Of a stretch of DNA of 24,016 bases, positions 7,714-16,200 are shown piece after piece (the stretch's first letter is position 1; each line of letters starts with the position of its first letter). Origin of the DNA: Bacillota bacterium (GTDB lineage Bacteria > Bacillota > Dehalobacteriia > UBA4068); contig WRKD01000219.1 in NCBI GenBank assembly GCA_009778255.1, positions 1 to 24,016 of the forward strand, written 5' to 3'. Both the position numbers and the translations under genes were made by a program. A model generated the notes under the pieces. It did not search any database, was not told the DNA's origin, and was given only the letters and a program-made list of their open reading frames with translations.

Positions 7714-9012
7714 ATGGAACGTAAAATAGTAAAAAACCTATTGAAGTGGAAAAATAACCCGGAAAAACTACCTCTGCTTTTACAAGGGGCACGTCAGGTA
7801 GGCAAAACCTATATCCTGTTGTCTTTTGGTAAGGAGTTTTACAAAAATGTCGCGTATTTTAGTATGGAGGAATCCCAAGAGATACCCGCTATATTTGAGC
7901 GCGATCTGAACCCGGAGCGGATTGTTCGGGAGCTTGCCGCCAGTAGCGGGCAAATGATACTACCGGGGGATACCCTTATTATATTTGATGAAATACAAGC
8001 CTGTGAGCAGGCTTTGACCTCACTCAAATACTTTGCCGAGAGAGCGCCACAGTACCATATCATCGCGGCGGGTAGCTTGCTCGGCGTAGCAATGAAGCGT
8101 GAAAAGTTCTCTTTCCCTGTCGGAAAGGTGGATATGCTTCATCTGTACCCAATGGACTTTGAAGAATTTTTGTGGGCTGTTGGTCAAGATGGGATTTGTG
8201 CGTTAATACGCGAATCCTTTGAGGGCTTTACACCACTGTCGCTTCACGATTCGGCTATGGACTTATATAAAACCTATCTTGTTGTCGGCGGTATGCCCCG
8301 CGCGGTGCAAGAGTACGCGAGCAAACGCGATTTTGACTTTGTGACAGCCATACAAACAACCCTGAACAATTCATATATTGCAGACATGGCTAAATATGCC
8401 ACGCCACAGGAAACCACTAAAATCATGGCAGCGTGGGGATCGGTTCCGGCTCAGCTTGCCAAAGAAAACCGCAAGTTTCAATACAAGGTTATCAAGTCTG
8501 GGGCGCGGTCTAAGGATTACGAGGTCGCGCTTAATTGGCTGAAGGCGGCTGGTATGATAAATAAATGCGTTCATGTGACCGAAGGGAAGATGCCGCTGTC
8601 GGCCTACGCGGAAAATGAGGCGTTCAAGGTCTATATGGTGGATACCGGCTTGCTTTGTTCAAAAATGAGTATCCCAGTCAATGCGGTGCTTTATACGCCG
8701 CATAGCTTTGACGGGTTCAAGGGTGAGCTAACCGAAAATTATATCATGCAAGCCCTTATCGCAAACGGTATTGACCCATATTATTGGAGTTCTTCGGGCA
8801 AAGCCGAAGTTGATTTTGTCTTTCAAGATAGCCTTGGCAGTATTATACCGCTGGAAGCAAAGTCAGCTGAAAATGTACGTTCAAAAAGCCTGCGAAATTA
8901 TTGCGATATATATGATCCTGAATATTCCATTCGCGTGTCAGCCAGAAACTTCGGTTTTGAAAATAAGATAAAGAGCATACCGCTTTATGCGCTGTTCTGC
9001 TTGAAGATTTAA
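7714..9012 (+). CDS. AAA_14 / DUF4143-type ATPase
   Basis: 432 residues. The Walker A motif GARQVGKT is at 25-32 and Walker B LIIFDEIQ has D92/E93. A sensor-type strand follows (YHIIAAGSLLG). The second half is of DUF4143 type, ending in a restriction-endonuclease-like signature D367 ... E381-x-K383 (EVDFVF, then PLEAKS). Length and order match the common bacterial and archaeal AAA_14 plus DUF4143 proteins, whose biological role is poorly defined. It has its own promoter and no close partner gene, and it lies between the two toxin modules. No secretion role is evident; it may be an unrelated mobile or defence-type cargo gene. Family assignment is firm; function is unknown. Confidence 0.85.
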   Translation: MERKIVKNLLKWKNNPEKLPLLLQGARQVGKTYILLSFGKEFYKNVAYFSMEESQEIPAIFERDLNPERIVRELAASSGQMILPGDTLIIFDEIQACEQALTSLKYFAERAPQYHIIAAGSLLGVAMKREKFSFPVGKVDMLHLYPMDFEEFLWAVGQDGICALIRESFEGFTPLSLHDSAMDLYKTYLVVGGMPRAVQEYASKRDFDFVTAIQTTLNNSYIADMAKYATPQETTKIMAAWGSVPAQLAKENRKFQYKVIKSGARSKDYEVALNWLKAAGMINKCVHVTEGKMPLSAYAENEAFKVYMVDTGLLCSKMSIPVNAVLYTPHSFDGFKGELTENYIMQALIANGIDPYYWSSSGKAEVDFVFQDSLGSIIPLEAKSAENVRSKSLRNYCDIYDPEYSIRVSARNFGFENKIKSIPLYALFCLKI

Positions 9013-9281
9013 AAATTTAACCAAAACCCTAACATTGCCACATTTTTTGAAGCATTGACACAAACTAATTACCACTATTTCAAAGCTAATAGAGTCATAA
9101 TCAACAGTATAAGCGACTATATCGGCCCCAAAACGGAAACGTTCAGAAACGTGCATAACTGCGGATCGAATCTTTCAGAAGGCGTATACTACTATTGTAT
9201 AAAAATATTGGGTTAGGCCACCGAAGAGGTTTAATGTGCAATTAAATATTGAGGAATATATGGGAGGAGAAAACACCGAAC

Positions 9282-9941
9282 ATGGAAAGCATATCAAAAA
9301 ACCTGTTTATACTTGCGGTGGATAAGAGAATCCCGGTCTACCAAAAAGATTTTGCGTTAAGAATTAGTGAATTATTTGCCAATGGTGACCAACGGGTTCT
9401 TTATAAGCTATATGAAGATGTCTGTGCCAAGAAAAGCCCAATTACAACTGTGGAACAAAAACTGAAAGCAGTTATTATAGGCGAAGAGGATTACGAAGTA
9501 ACCCTCTCGGATAATTTAACCGAAAAAATAGGCGTTTATGAGTTTAAAACTATCTTAAAACTAATTGCTGATTGTTATTGCGATATACTTCCGTTAGGTA
9601 GTGTTATTGATTTGAATAAGGATTTTTTGAGTAAAGCCTTCGACGTGGATAAGTTTGACAGTATAAGATTCATCATAACACAACGTTTCGCATATGAGGA
9701 AGGTATGGAGAGTTACTTTACCTATGGCGCTGTGGCTTATCCTTTTGGTTCTCTTATTTCAAAAAGGTTGCTATATTTTACGCCACCCCTGATTGAGCAG
9801 GTAGTACACCGAGGATACTCGGATCAGCAGGAAGAGATATTTGTTGGCGTTGTGAAAAACGAACTCATTGTGAATCGCGGCCTTTTTTCAGCAGGTTTTT
9901 CCTCTAACACACTATTTCCTTCAACAACAGGGGGTGAATAA
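9282..9941 (+). CDS. DUF4176-type protein of a type VII toxin module
   Basis: 219 residues. The start is placed at ATG 9282, 12 bases after GGAGGAG (9263-9269); the frame is open back to TTG 9249, but that start lies before the ribosome site. The C-terminal half shows the DUF4176 pattern: LPLGSV (103-108), a strand RFIITQRF, then YGAVAYPFG (about 148-156), then YFTPPLIEQVVHRGYSD. DUF4176 proteins are recurrent neighbours of LXG toxins in type VIIb loci and are thought to assist toxin biogenesis or targeting. The N-terminal 100 residues are helical and not recognised. It leads the module: the next gene begins two bases after its stop. Assignment rests on remembered motif spacing, not on a profile search. 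Confidence 0.65.
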   Translation: MESISKNLFILAVDKRIPVYQKDFALRISELFANGDQRVLYKLYEDVCAKKSPITTVEQKLKAVIIGEEDYEVTLSDNLTEKIGVYEFKTILKLIADCYCDILPLGSVIDLNKDFLSKAFDVDKFDSIRFIITQRFAYEEGMESYFTYGAVAYPFGSLISKRLLYFTPPLIEQVVHRGYSDQQEEIFVGVVKNELIVNRGLFSAGFSSNTLFPSTTGGE

Positions 9942-9943
9942 GA

Positions 9944-10243
9944 TTGAGCGATGAGATAAAAATAGAGGTCGACACACTCAGAGATGCAATATCAAAACTA
10001 AACGCGGCTATTGATATGTTTGAAGGTTATGTAAATAACTATGTATCTGAGGCGCGTAACTCTCTTGATGGTATGCACTCCAATTTTATTCAAGATTTGA
10101 TGAAAACCTTGAACAATATGAAAGACAATAGCAATCCTAAAACGCTTAATGAAGTAAAGAACTTTTCGGAGAATATTGCGGCTGCTGTTGAGGCATATGT
10201 CGAAGCTGATTATGCCATAGCTGACCAAATCACTGCATGCTGA
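9944..10243 (+). CDS. WXG100-like small protein, partner of the LXG-like toxin
   Basis: 99 residues starting at TTG 9944, with GGGGGTG (9930-9936) seven bases upstream; the stop of the previous gene is two bases before. Two helices flank a turn SLDGMHS at about residues 40-46, in the place of W-x-G; as in the gene at 285, the Trp is missing. Both proteins also open MSD-x-I-x-I. The protein is the likely helical partner of the toxin at 10532. No tyrosine-based YxxxD/E export tail is obvious, although a Tyr-containing tail (AYVEADYAIAD) is present. Confidence 0.65.
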   Translation: MSDEIKIEVDTLRDAISKLNAAIDMFEGYVNNYVSEARNSLDGMHSNFIQDLMKTLNNMKDNSNPKTLNEVKNFSENIAAAVEAYVEADYAIADQITAC

Positions 10244-10280
10244 GAGTTTGCCCAGAAATAATAAAGTAGGAGGGGAAAAC

Positions 10281-10520
10281 ATGACGCAAGACGACGAGCC
10301 GGTATATGTAAGTGTTCCCGGTTATACAAGTTCATTTTGTTCTGGTAGGATATATGATATGTGTAGTGCCATTGATACTATTATTTACAACATATCAAAA
10401 TATATCAATATGGACTTTGCAAATGCGAATGTCGAAACTGAGATGGAACTGAAAGCACAAATAATGGTTCTTAAGTGTTATGCATTGAATAACAAATTAT
10501 CTAGCGTATCTTTTGAATAA
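10281..10520 (+). CDS. small unrecognised protein of the toxin module
   Basis: 79 residues. Start ATG 10281 follows a strong TAGGAGGGG site (10267-10275); an in-frame ATG at 10248 lacks one. Residues about 1-20 are polar with a VYVSVPGY strand. Residues about 22-75 are predicted helical with several cysteines (C19, C27, C56 approximately). It is 37 bases after the previous gene and 11 bases before the toxin gene. The position matches the second small Lap-type partner of LXG toxins. No family was recognised. Confidence 0.55.
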   Translation: MTQDDEPVYVSVPGYTSSFCSGRIYDMCSAIDTIIYNISKYINMDFANANVETEMELKAQIMVLKCYALNNKLSSVSFE

Positions 10521-10531
10521 TAGGTGAAAAA

Positions 10532-12307
10532 ATGATAGATTTAAGGGTAAATTACAGCATTTTAGATGATATTTTGGGAACTTTAAGCGCTTATCAAAAA
10601 GCACTTTCTGAAATGGAAGATGCTATTGATACCACAACCACGACTGTGCTTCAAAGCAAAGGGAAGGGTATCCATGCGATTCAAACATTGAGTGATAACA
10701 CCAAAAATGGCCTTATAACATATAAAGAGCAACTTGGGGATTTAATAACAATCATAGGCGGATTCATTTCCGATATGACTTATTATATCATGCCGGAGTC
10801 CAGAGGCGATGAGATGCGCGTCAATCGGGACAACATAAAATGGAGCATTGGCAAAATTGAAGAAAATTTCAATAAAGACGTTGGTAAAATGAATAATGCA
10901 CTTAATAAATCACCTGGCATTATTCGTGTCACAGAGGATAGAGCTAGCGCACTGCAGCGTAACCATTCAAAATTGAGTGGCTTGCATTATGATGTATCCG
11001 CCTTTGCAACTGGAATGAATAATATTATAACTGATTTATGGGATTTATATAATTATCGGGTAAATCCGTATCAAGAATGTGATGAAGAGTTTGCTCGGAA
11101 GGTAAAAGAGCTGTATGACAGTTACAGTAATTGGTGGGAAAAATTTTGCGATTTTTGGAAGAGTGTGGGAAGTAGTATTGCAGATTTCTTTGTAGGGCTA
11201 TTTGAAGCTTTATGGGGGTTAATTAAAGGCATATTCATGTTGGTTTTTGGTCTTGTGAAGTTAGTGGCAGGTGGTCTCGTTTTTCTCGTTACTGCTCCAT
11301 TCGGAGCTGAACCACAATGGGTCAAGGATATGTTTTCCAATATTGGTGCAACAGTCAGCGCAATATGGAATGATCCTAGTTTAATCTGGGAATCTCTTAG
11401 CCATTCAATTTCTGAGGCTTGGGATAATAAAGGCGCTGCATATTGTATTGGATACGGATTTGGACTTATCCTCCCTATTATAGTGACATTGGGTATCGGT
11501 GCGCTAGGAGAAGGAGCGGAAGATGCCGCTATAATTGCGGGACTTCTTGAGGAAGGTATGACTGTTGAAGAACTAGTAATGCTGGGAGTCGATGTCTCCA
11601 CACTAATCGAAATTGGCGTGGATATTACAGAGCTTCTTGACCTTGTTAGTGCGGGAGTAATTTCGTTTAGGCAACTTATTCTTGCAATACCATTCCAAGA
11701 CCTCATATATATAGTGTCATTCAATGAGATTGTTGTCTATGTGCCAATCAATGAAATATTATTTTCAATTAGTTTTGTTGAATTAGTGGCAATAATACCT
11801 ATCACCGAAATTCTCAGTGTAATATCGTTGACAGAACTTGTTGCCGCTGGGGTCACACTTGCAGAATTGTTTACTGCTGGTTTGGTAGTGGCAGATTTTA
11901 TCGAGGCAGGGTTTACGATTAACGATATTCTGGAAACAATTCAGGCTCTGACTAAATCACTAAGACCGCAAGAATTCCTAGAAGAACTGGCGCAAAGCGG
12001 CGTTAAATATACTCCAGAAGATGTAATTGCTATAACAAAAACATCTGAAGGAATGCTTGTCTGGTTAGAAAAAGGTGGTTCAAATGCTGGATTGGAACAT
12101 ATAATGAATCATGCTGGAGAGTTTATTAGCAAAGGTATACCGACAGAGAAAATCCCTGATTTTTTAATCAAAGCTGTATCTGAGGGCAAAGTCGTTGGTA
12201 TGCAAGGAACACGTCCCATTTATGAGGTCGTCTATAATGGACAATTACAACGAGTTGCCATTACAATAGGCGAGAATGGTTATATCGTTGGGGCGAATAT
12301 GAGATAA
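10532..12307 (+). CDS. LXG-like toxin with nonapeptide repeats and BECR-like C-terminus
   Basis: 591 residues; ATG 10532 follows AGGTG seven bases upstream. Residues 1-190 are long helices without a signal peptide, in the manner of LXG export domains. Residues about 195-260 are Trp-rich and hydrophobic (SNWWEKFCDFWKSVG, then GLIKGIFMLVFGLVKLV), common between the LXG part and the toxin tip. Residues 342-470 hold a run of about 9-10-residue repeats with an E/D-[LI] core. The last ~110 residues look like a separate toxin domain with H523-I-M-N-H527 and a terminal NGYIVGAN strand. This resembles metal-independent RNases of the barnase/EndoU/ColicinE5/RelE (BECR) group found in polymorphic and phage toxins; that assignment is by pattern only. 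The next gene is the probable immunity gene. Confidence 0.75.
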   Translation: MIDLRVNYSILDDILGTLSAYQKALSEMEDAIDTTTTTVLQSKGKGIHAIQTLSDNTKNGLITYKEQLGDLITIIGGFISDMTYYIMPESRGDEMRVNRDNIKWSIGKIEENFNKDVGKMNNALNKSPGIIRVTEDRASALQRNHSKLSGLHYDVSAFATGMNNIITDLWDLYNYRVNPYQECDEEFARKVKELYDSYSNWWEKFCDFWKSVGSSIADFFVGLFEALWGLIKGIFMLVFGLVKLVAGGLVFLVTAPFGAEPQWVKDMFSNIGATVSAIWNDPSLIWESLSHSISEAWDNKGAAYCIGYGFGLILPIIVTLGIGALGEGAEDAAIIAGLLEEGMTVEELVMLGVDVSTLIEIGVDITELLDLVSAGVISFRQLILAIPFQDLIYIVSFNEIVVYVPINEILFSISFVELVAIIPITEILSVISLTELVAAGVTLAELFTAGLVVADFIEAGFTINDILETIQALTKSLRPQEFLEELAQSGVKYTPEDVIAITKTSEGMLVWLEKGGSNAGLEHIMNHAGEFISKGIPTEKIPDFLIKAVSEGKVVGMQGTRPIYEVVYNGQLQRVAITIGENGYIVGANMR

Positions 12308-12315
12308 AGGAGAAG

Positions 12316-12651
12316 ATGGCAAAAATGAAAAAAATTCGTTTTTTACTTGAATACAACTGCTTGCCGATATGGATATATGGGGAAAATGGAGAACCGTATG
12401 GTCCAGATATACCTGATGAATTAAAAAATGATAAAGAATTTGTTTCTATGATTAATATGATACAAGAAGAATATGATGGGTTATTTGAGAATAATAATAT
12501 GCGTTTTGAATTTAATGGTTTTGCGTCAGAATATCACAAGAATAGATTCTTAGAAAATGTGGCAAGAGCAATTGACATGGCGGAAACAAAAGTTGGTAAT
12601 TTATATCAGATTCAAAATGACATTAATCCTGCTATCCAACTGATTCGATAA
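12316..12651 (+). CDS. candidate immunity protein for the LXG-like toxin
   Basis: 111 residues, acidic and soluble, with no membrane segment or signal peptide. It opens with a strand-rich part (IRFLLEYNCLPIWIYGENG), followed by helices (FVSMINMIQEEYDGLF, and the C-terminal RFLENVARAIDMAE). It starts 8 bases after the toxin stop with an AAAGGAG site. ATG 12316 is only 3 bases from the site and ATG 12325 is 12 bases away, so the exact start is open. Immediate position after the toxin and cytoplasmic character suit neutralisation of a cytoplasmic RNase-type toxin. The immunity role is inference; no named family was recognised. Confidence 0.6.
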   Translation: MAKMKKIRFLLEYNCLPIWIYGENGEPYGPDIPDELKNDKEFVSMINMIQEEYDGLFENNNMRFEFNGFASEYHKNRFLENVARAIDMAETKVGNLYQIQNDINPAIQLIR

Positions 12652-12895
12652 ATGGAGAAATTCTGGTCTGTTTTGGAAATGCAAACATTTTGGGCTGTAT
12701 TTCCTTAAAAATGGTAAAATGGATGCTAATAAACCAGAAAGAGAAATCGGGGATGATCTTTTATAAAGTATTATATATACGAACATCTGTAAAAGTCGGC
12801 AAATATGTTACATAGAATTGAAACGCGTTCCCCTCATAATGCTTGGGCCGCTTTCAAAATAAAAAAATCAAATAAATAACAAAGGAGGAGAGATT

Positions 12896-13186
12896 ATGGG
12901 ACAAATCCGTATGACCCCGGAACAAATGCGTACACGCGCCGGTGAGGTGCGCGGGAATGGGGAAACTTTCCAAGAGGTTATCAACAGCATGCAAAATATC
13001 ATCAATGAATTGCAGTCTGAATGGGAAGGCGCTGCCAGCCAGGCTTTTGCCCAGCAGTTTGATGCTTTGAAGCCGTCCTTCAACGAAATGAAAGAGCTTA
13101 TTGACCAAATCGGCCTGCAACTGGATCAAACTGCCGATGCAGTTGAAACGCTGGATAATGAAATTGCCAGCAAGTTTGGTATCTGA
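12896..13186 (+). CDS. esxA: WXG100 family protein, EsxA-like
   Basis: 96 residues, the standard length for the WXG100 family. A helix-turn-helix hairpin has W43-E-G45 in the turn (LQSEWEGAASQAF). ATG 12896 is preceded by an excellent AAAGGAGGAG site (12881-12890), consistent with high expression. These proteins are secreted by type VII systems as dimers and are needed for export of other substrates. The gene ends at a strong bidirectional terminator (13201-13268) and faces the end of the essC-like gene. The symbol is by family resemblance; other WXG100 copies may exist elsewhere in the genome. A decayed 3' copy lies at 6861-6935. Confidence 0.9.
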   Translation: MGQIRMTPEQMRTRAGEVRGNGETFQEVINSMQNIINELQSEWEGAASQAFAQQFDALKPSFNEMKELIDQIGLQLDQTADAVETLDNEIASKFGI

Positions 13187-13200
13187 ACGCAAAACAAGCA

Positions 13201-13268
13201 AAAAGCCCGCGCCTGCAAGCATCTCCGATAACTTGTTTACGGAGATAATCTCAGGCGCGGGCTTTTTA
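13201..13268. terminator. bidirectional terminator between esxA-like and essC-like genes
   Basis: A perfect 16-bp inverted repeat (13201-13216 AAAAAGCCCGCGCCTG; 13253-13268 its complement) gives a GC-rich stem flanked by A-run and T-run, so it can end transcription from both sides. Inside the 36-base loop is a second 7-bp stem (ATCTCCG 13222-13228 with CGGAGAT 13241-13247). It lies 14 bases after the WXG100 stop and 26 bases after the essC stop on the other strand. Confidence 0.9.
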
Positions 13269-13294
13269 CCACCGTTTGTGTGCAGGGATGCTAA

Positions 13295-16200
13295 TCACAC
13301 ATCCAGTACGGTTTTTACCTTGCTCATTTCCCCATCCATAAATACATAAGCGTCCCCCAGCTTAATAGGCTTTGCATATTCCTTTAACTGCCTTGGGGCA
13401 ACTTCACAAATTTTAATACTATCGGCGTTTTCGAAAACGATCATTTTCTTGTTTTCTTTTAGTGTTTTCAAAATATCGGGGGCGCTATATGATATCGTAG
13501 CGTTTTCCAAGTCACTGATTATTATAGTCACCTTAAACCTTCGGTACTGCTTCAATATGGTATTGAGTTTTTCCTGAACAGGCTTTTTCTTGGCAAGTTC
13601 AGAAAGGAAGCTGTTATTCTCTATCACTAAGAGTAAAAGCGGATCGTCCTCCAAAACCATATCGAGTGGTGTATTTTTGTTTTGCAGCGCCTTTTTCTGC
13701 CGTTCTTCCAGCTGTTCATATATACTATTTACTATTTCTTCTATTGAATCTGCGCTGTCGCTGTATTTCTTTATGAAGCTGAGCTTACTCATATCCTCCA
13801 GCTGCGCTTCCTCGCCGTCTATTATATAAGCTTCTGTAGAGCTGCCCGAAATATCAATGGTATTCAACAGGTGGCGCAGGAAATTTGTCTTACCGCTCTT
13901 CTCCTTGCCGGAAATACCGAGCATACGCACGTTCTGCAAATCTATCACCCGGTAATCGACCGAGTTGTAATCCATGCCGATAGGAATCTGATATGACTTT
14001 TCGTATAATTCCTTATTGGTACGCTGCAGCCCAGAACGGTTGATGATTTCCGGTACCTCCGGAATAGGCGCGGCTTTGCATCCGGCGTATAGCAAGGCGT
14101 TTTCCTGGATAAAGGATTTCATGTTTTCTACACGGATGATTTCTTTTTCCCCTTCAAAGGCCAGGGCAGCTTGAAACTCCAAAATGCGTTTCTGGATGAC
14201 ACACAGCCCGCGACCCGGTAGTTCTTTAGGCTCTATTCTGCATCTGTCAAATAGATTGCCGTATTCGCCCTTATCGTTGCAACAAAAGGCTATCCTGTTG
14301 CCAAAGTTGGCCAGCAGGCGAAAGCCAATAACATTTGTTTGAGCGCCTGTGGCGATGATATTTATTCCTACACCTTGCCCTTCGCGGCACAGAGTGAGAA
14401 AAACATCTTCGATCTTGATGTAGTAGTTTTCTTTGAATACCGCCATATTATCCACAAACAATAAAATTTGCGGCATATCCGTGAACCCGGCTTCTACATA
14501 TGCCTTATACGTTCCTAAACCCTTTTCGGCAAAAAGGGTTTTTCTGATGAGGATCGTCTTCATCAGCATTTTGAAGAGGTTTAGCATCTTTTCCTCTTCC
14601 GCCGCCAAAGCCACCCCGCCCACATGGGCGGCGTTTTCAAACACTTTTAGCGCCATGCTGCCGCAATCCGCGATGTAGATGTTTAGCTCTTCTGGGGTGT
14701 AGCAGCGCATCAGCTGATAGAGCATCGTCTGCAGCAGCGTGGTCTTGCCGGTCTGCGCCGAGCCTATGATATAGGTATTGCTTTCCGATAAGTTGATTAT
14801 TAAAGCATCCTGACGCTGCTGCTCCGGATCGTCATACAAAGCAATCGCAACATTTATGCCCTTTACCAAGTCTTTTACGCTATCCTGCAAAGCCCCGGCC
14901 AATATATGCTCCGGCAGGGGCGGCAGGCAAATGCCCTGTAGTTTTGCTATATTGTTCGTCTGGCAATAGTCGTTGACATAATCTACCATTACTTGCAATT
15001 GAGTTTTGCTTTCGGTGTCGGTTGCCTCTTTTTGAGTTGTATAGACCACTTCCCGCTTGCCCCAAGAGTTAACGGTATGTATGGTAAATGCCTGCACCTG
15101 ATCGATATTCGTTTCGGCTTTTGCCCCGCTGTACGCGGATTGAAATAATTCGAACATTTCATTATTACCTACTTGGAAATATGCCCGGCCCGGTTCTACA
15201 ATTTCGGCGGCTAAAGTTGTTTTAATAACTTCTTTGCTATCCTCTTTGGTTTGGACTTTCAAGCACAACTTAAATTTCGAGTTGCTCCATATTTGATTAT
15301 CTACTACGCCGGAAGGTTTCTGGGTAGCGAGTATCAAATGTACGCCCAGCGTACGCCCGATTCTAGCCGCGCTGATGATCTCTTTCATAAAATCGGGGAA
15401 TTCCGCTTTGAGTTCGGCAAATTCATCCACGATCATGATTAAATGGGGTAAAGCTTGCCGTGCTTCGCCTTTTTTAAATAATTGAATGTAATCGTTGATG
15501 TGATTAACGCCATATTGGGAAAATAACTCCTGCCGGTGGATCAGTTCCGCTCTAATCGAAAGCAGGGAACGGTTGATTTCACGTCCGTCGATATTGGTGA
15601 TAGCACCCATCATATGCGGTAGAAATTTGAACTGGTTGGCCATGCCGCCGCCTTTAAAGTCGATGATAACGAAGCCTACATCATACGGATGAAACAGTGA
15701 AGCCATAGATAATACATAGGATTGTATTATTTCACTCTTCCCAGAGCCGGTTGTTCCGGCTACCAAGCCATGTGGACCATGGGCAGTGGCTTTATCGCTG
15801 ATATCTAAATATACCGGTTTATTCTTGCGCTTTACACCCAGGGGCGCAGCCATACTCTTATAAACCTTGGAATTGTTCCAGCGTTGTGTTAAATCCAGGT
15901 CATCGATATTCAAAATACCCAGAATTTCAAACAGTGTAATGCTTTTAGTCAGGTCTTTTTCCAAACTTACTTCGTCGATATACACCGAACTTAATTTTAA
16001 AGCCGTTTTTTCCGCTAGAGTATTGCTGATTGTTTCATAGGCGAACACCGTCTTATGGTTGCAGTCTTCACTATAAAGCAAAGTGCCGCGCCCTTCTTCA
16101 TCCAGTTGTATAACTTCGGTACAGTCCTTAGGCAGGCATTCCGCGTATTCTTCAAAAAAGACGAAAGTAAAGCCCAAATTATTCGCAAAACTGAAAAATT

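Noticed and set aside
9013..9281. Peptide-like stretch ETFRNVHNCGSNLSEGVYYY in the gap after the AAA ATPase
   Set aside because: No start, no ribosome site and no recognisable family; insufficient to call a gene or remnant.
11122..11724. 200-codon minus-strand frame opposite the LXG-like toxin
   Set aside because: No ribosome site and Ser/Ile/Pro-biased composition; shadow of the toxin gene.
12854..13222. Open frame on the minus strand across the WXG100 gene, similar to another minus frame at 6819-7037
   Set aside because: Both are antisense shadows; their similarity simply reflects the duplicated esxA-like 3' end on the plus strand.
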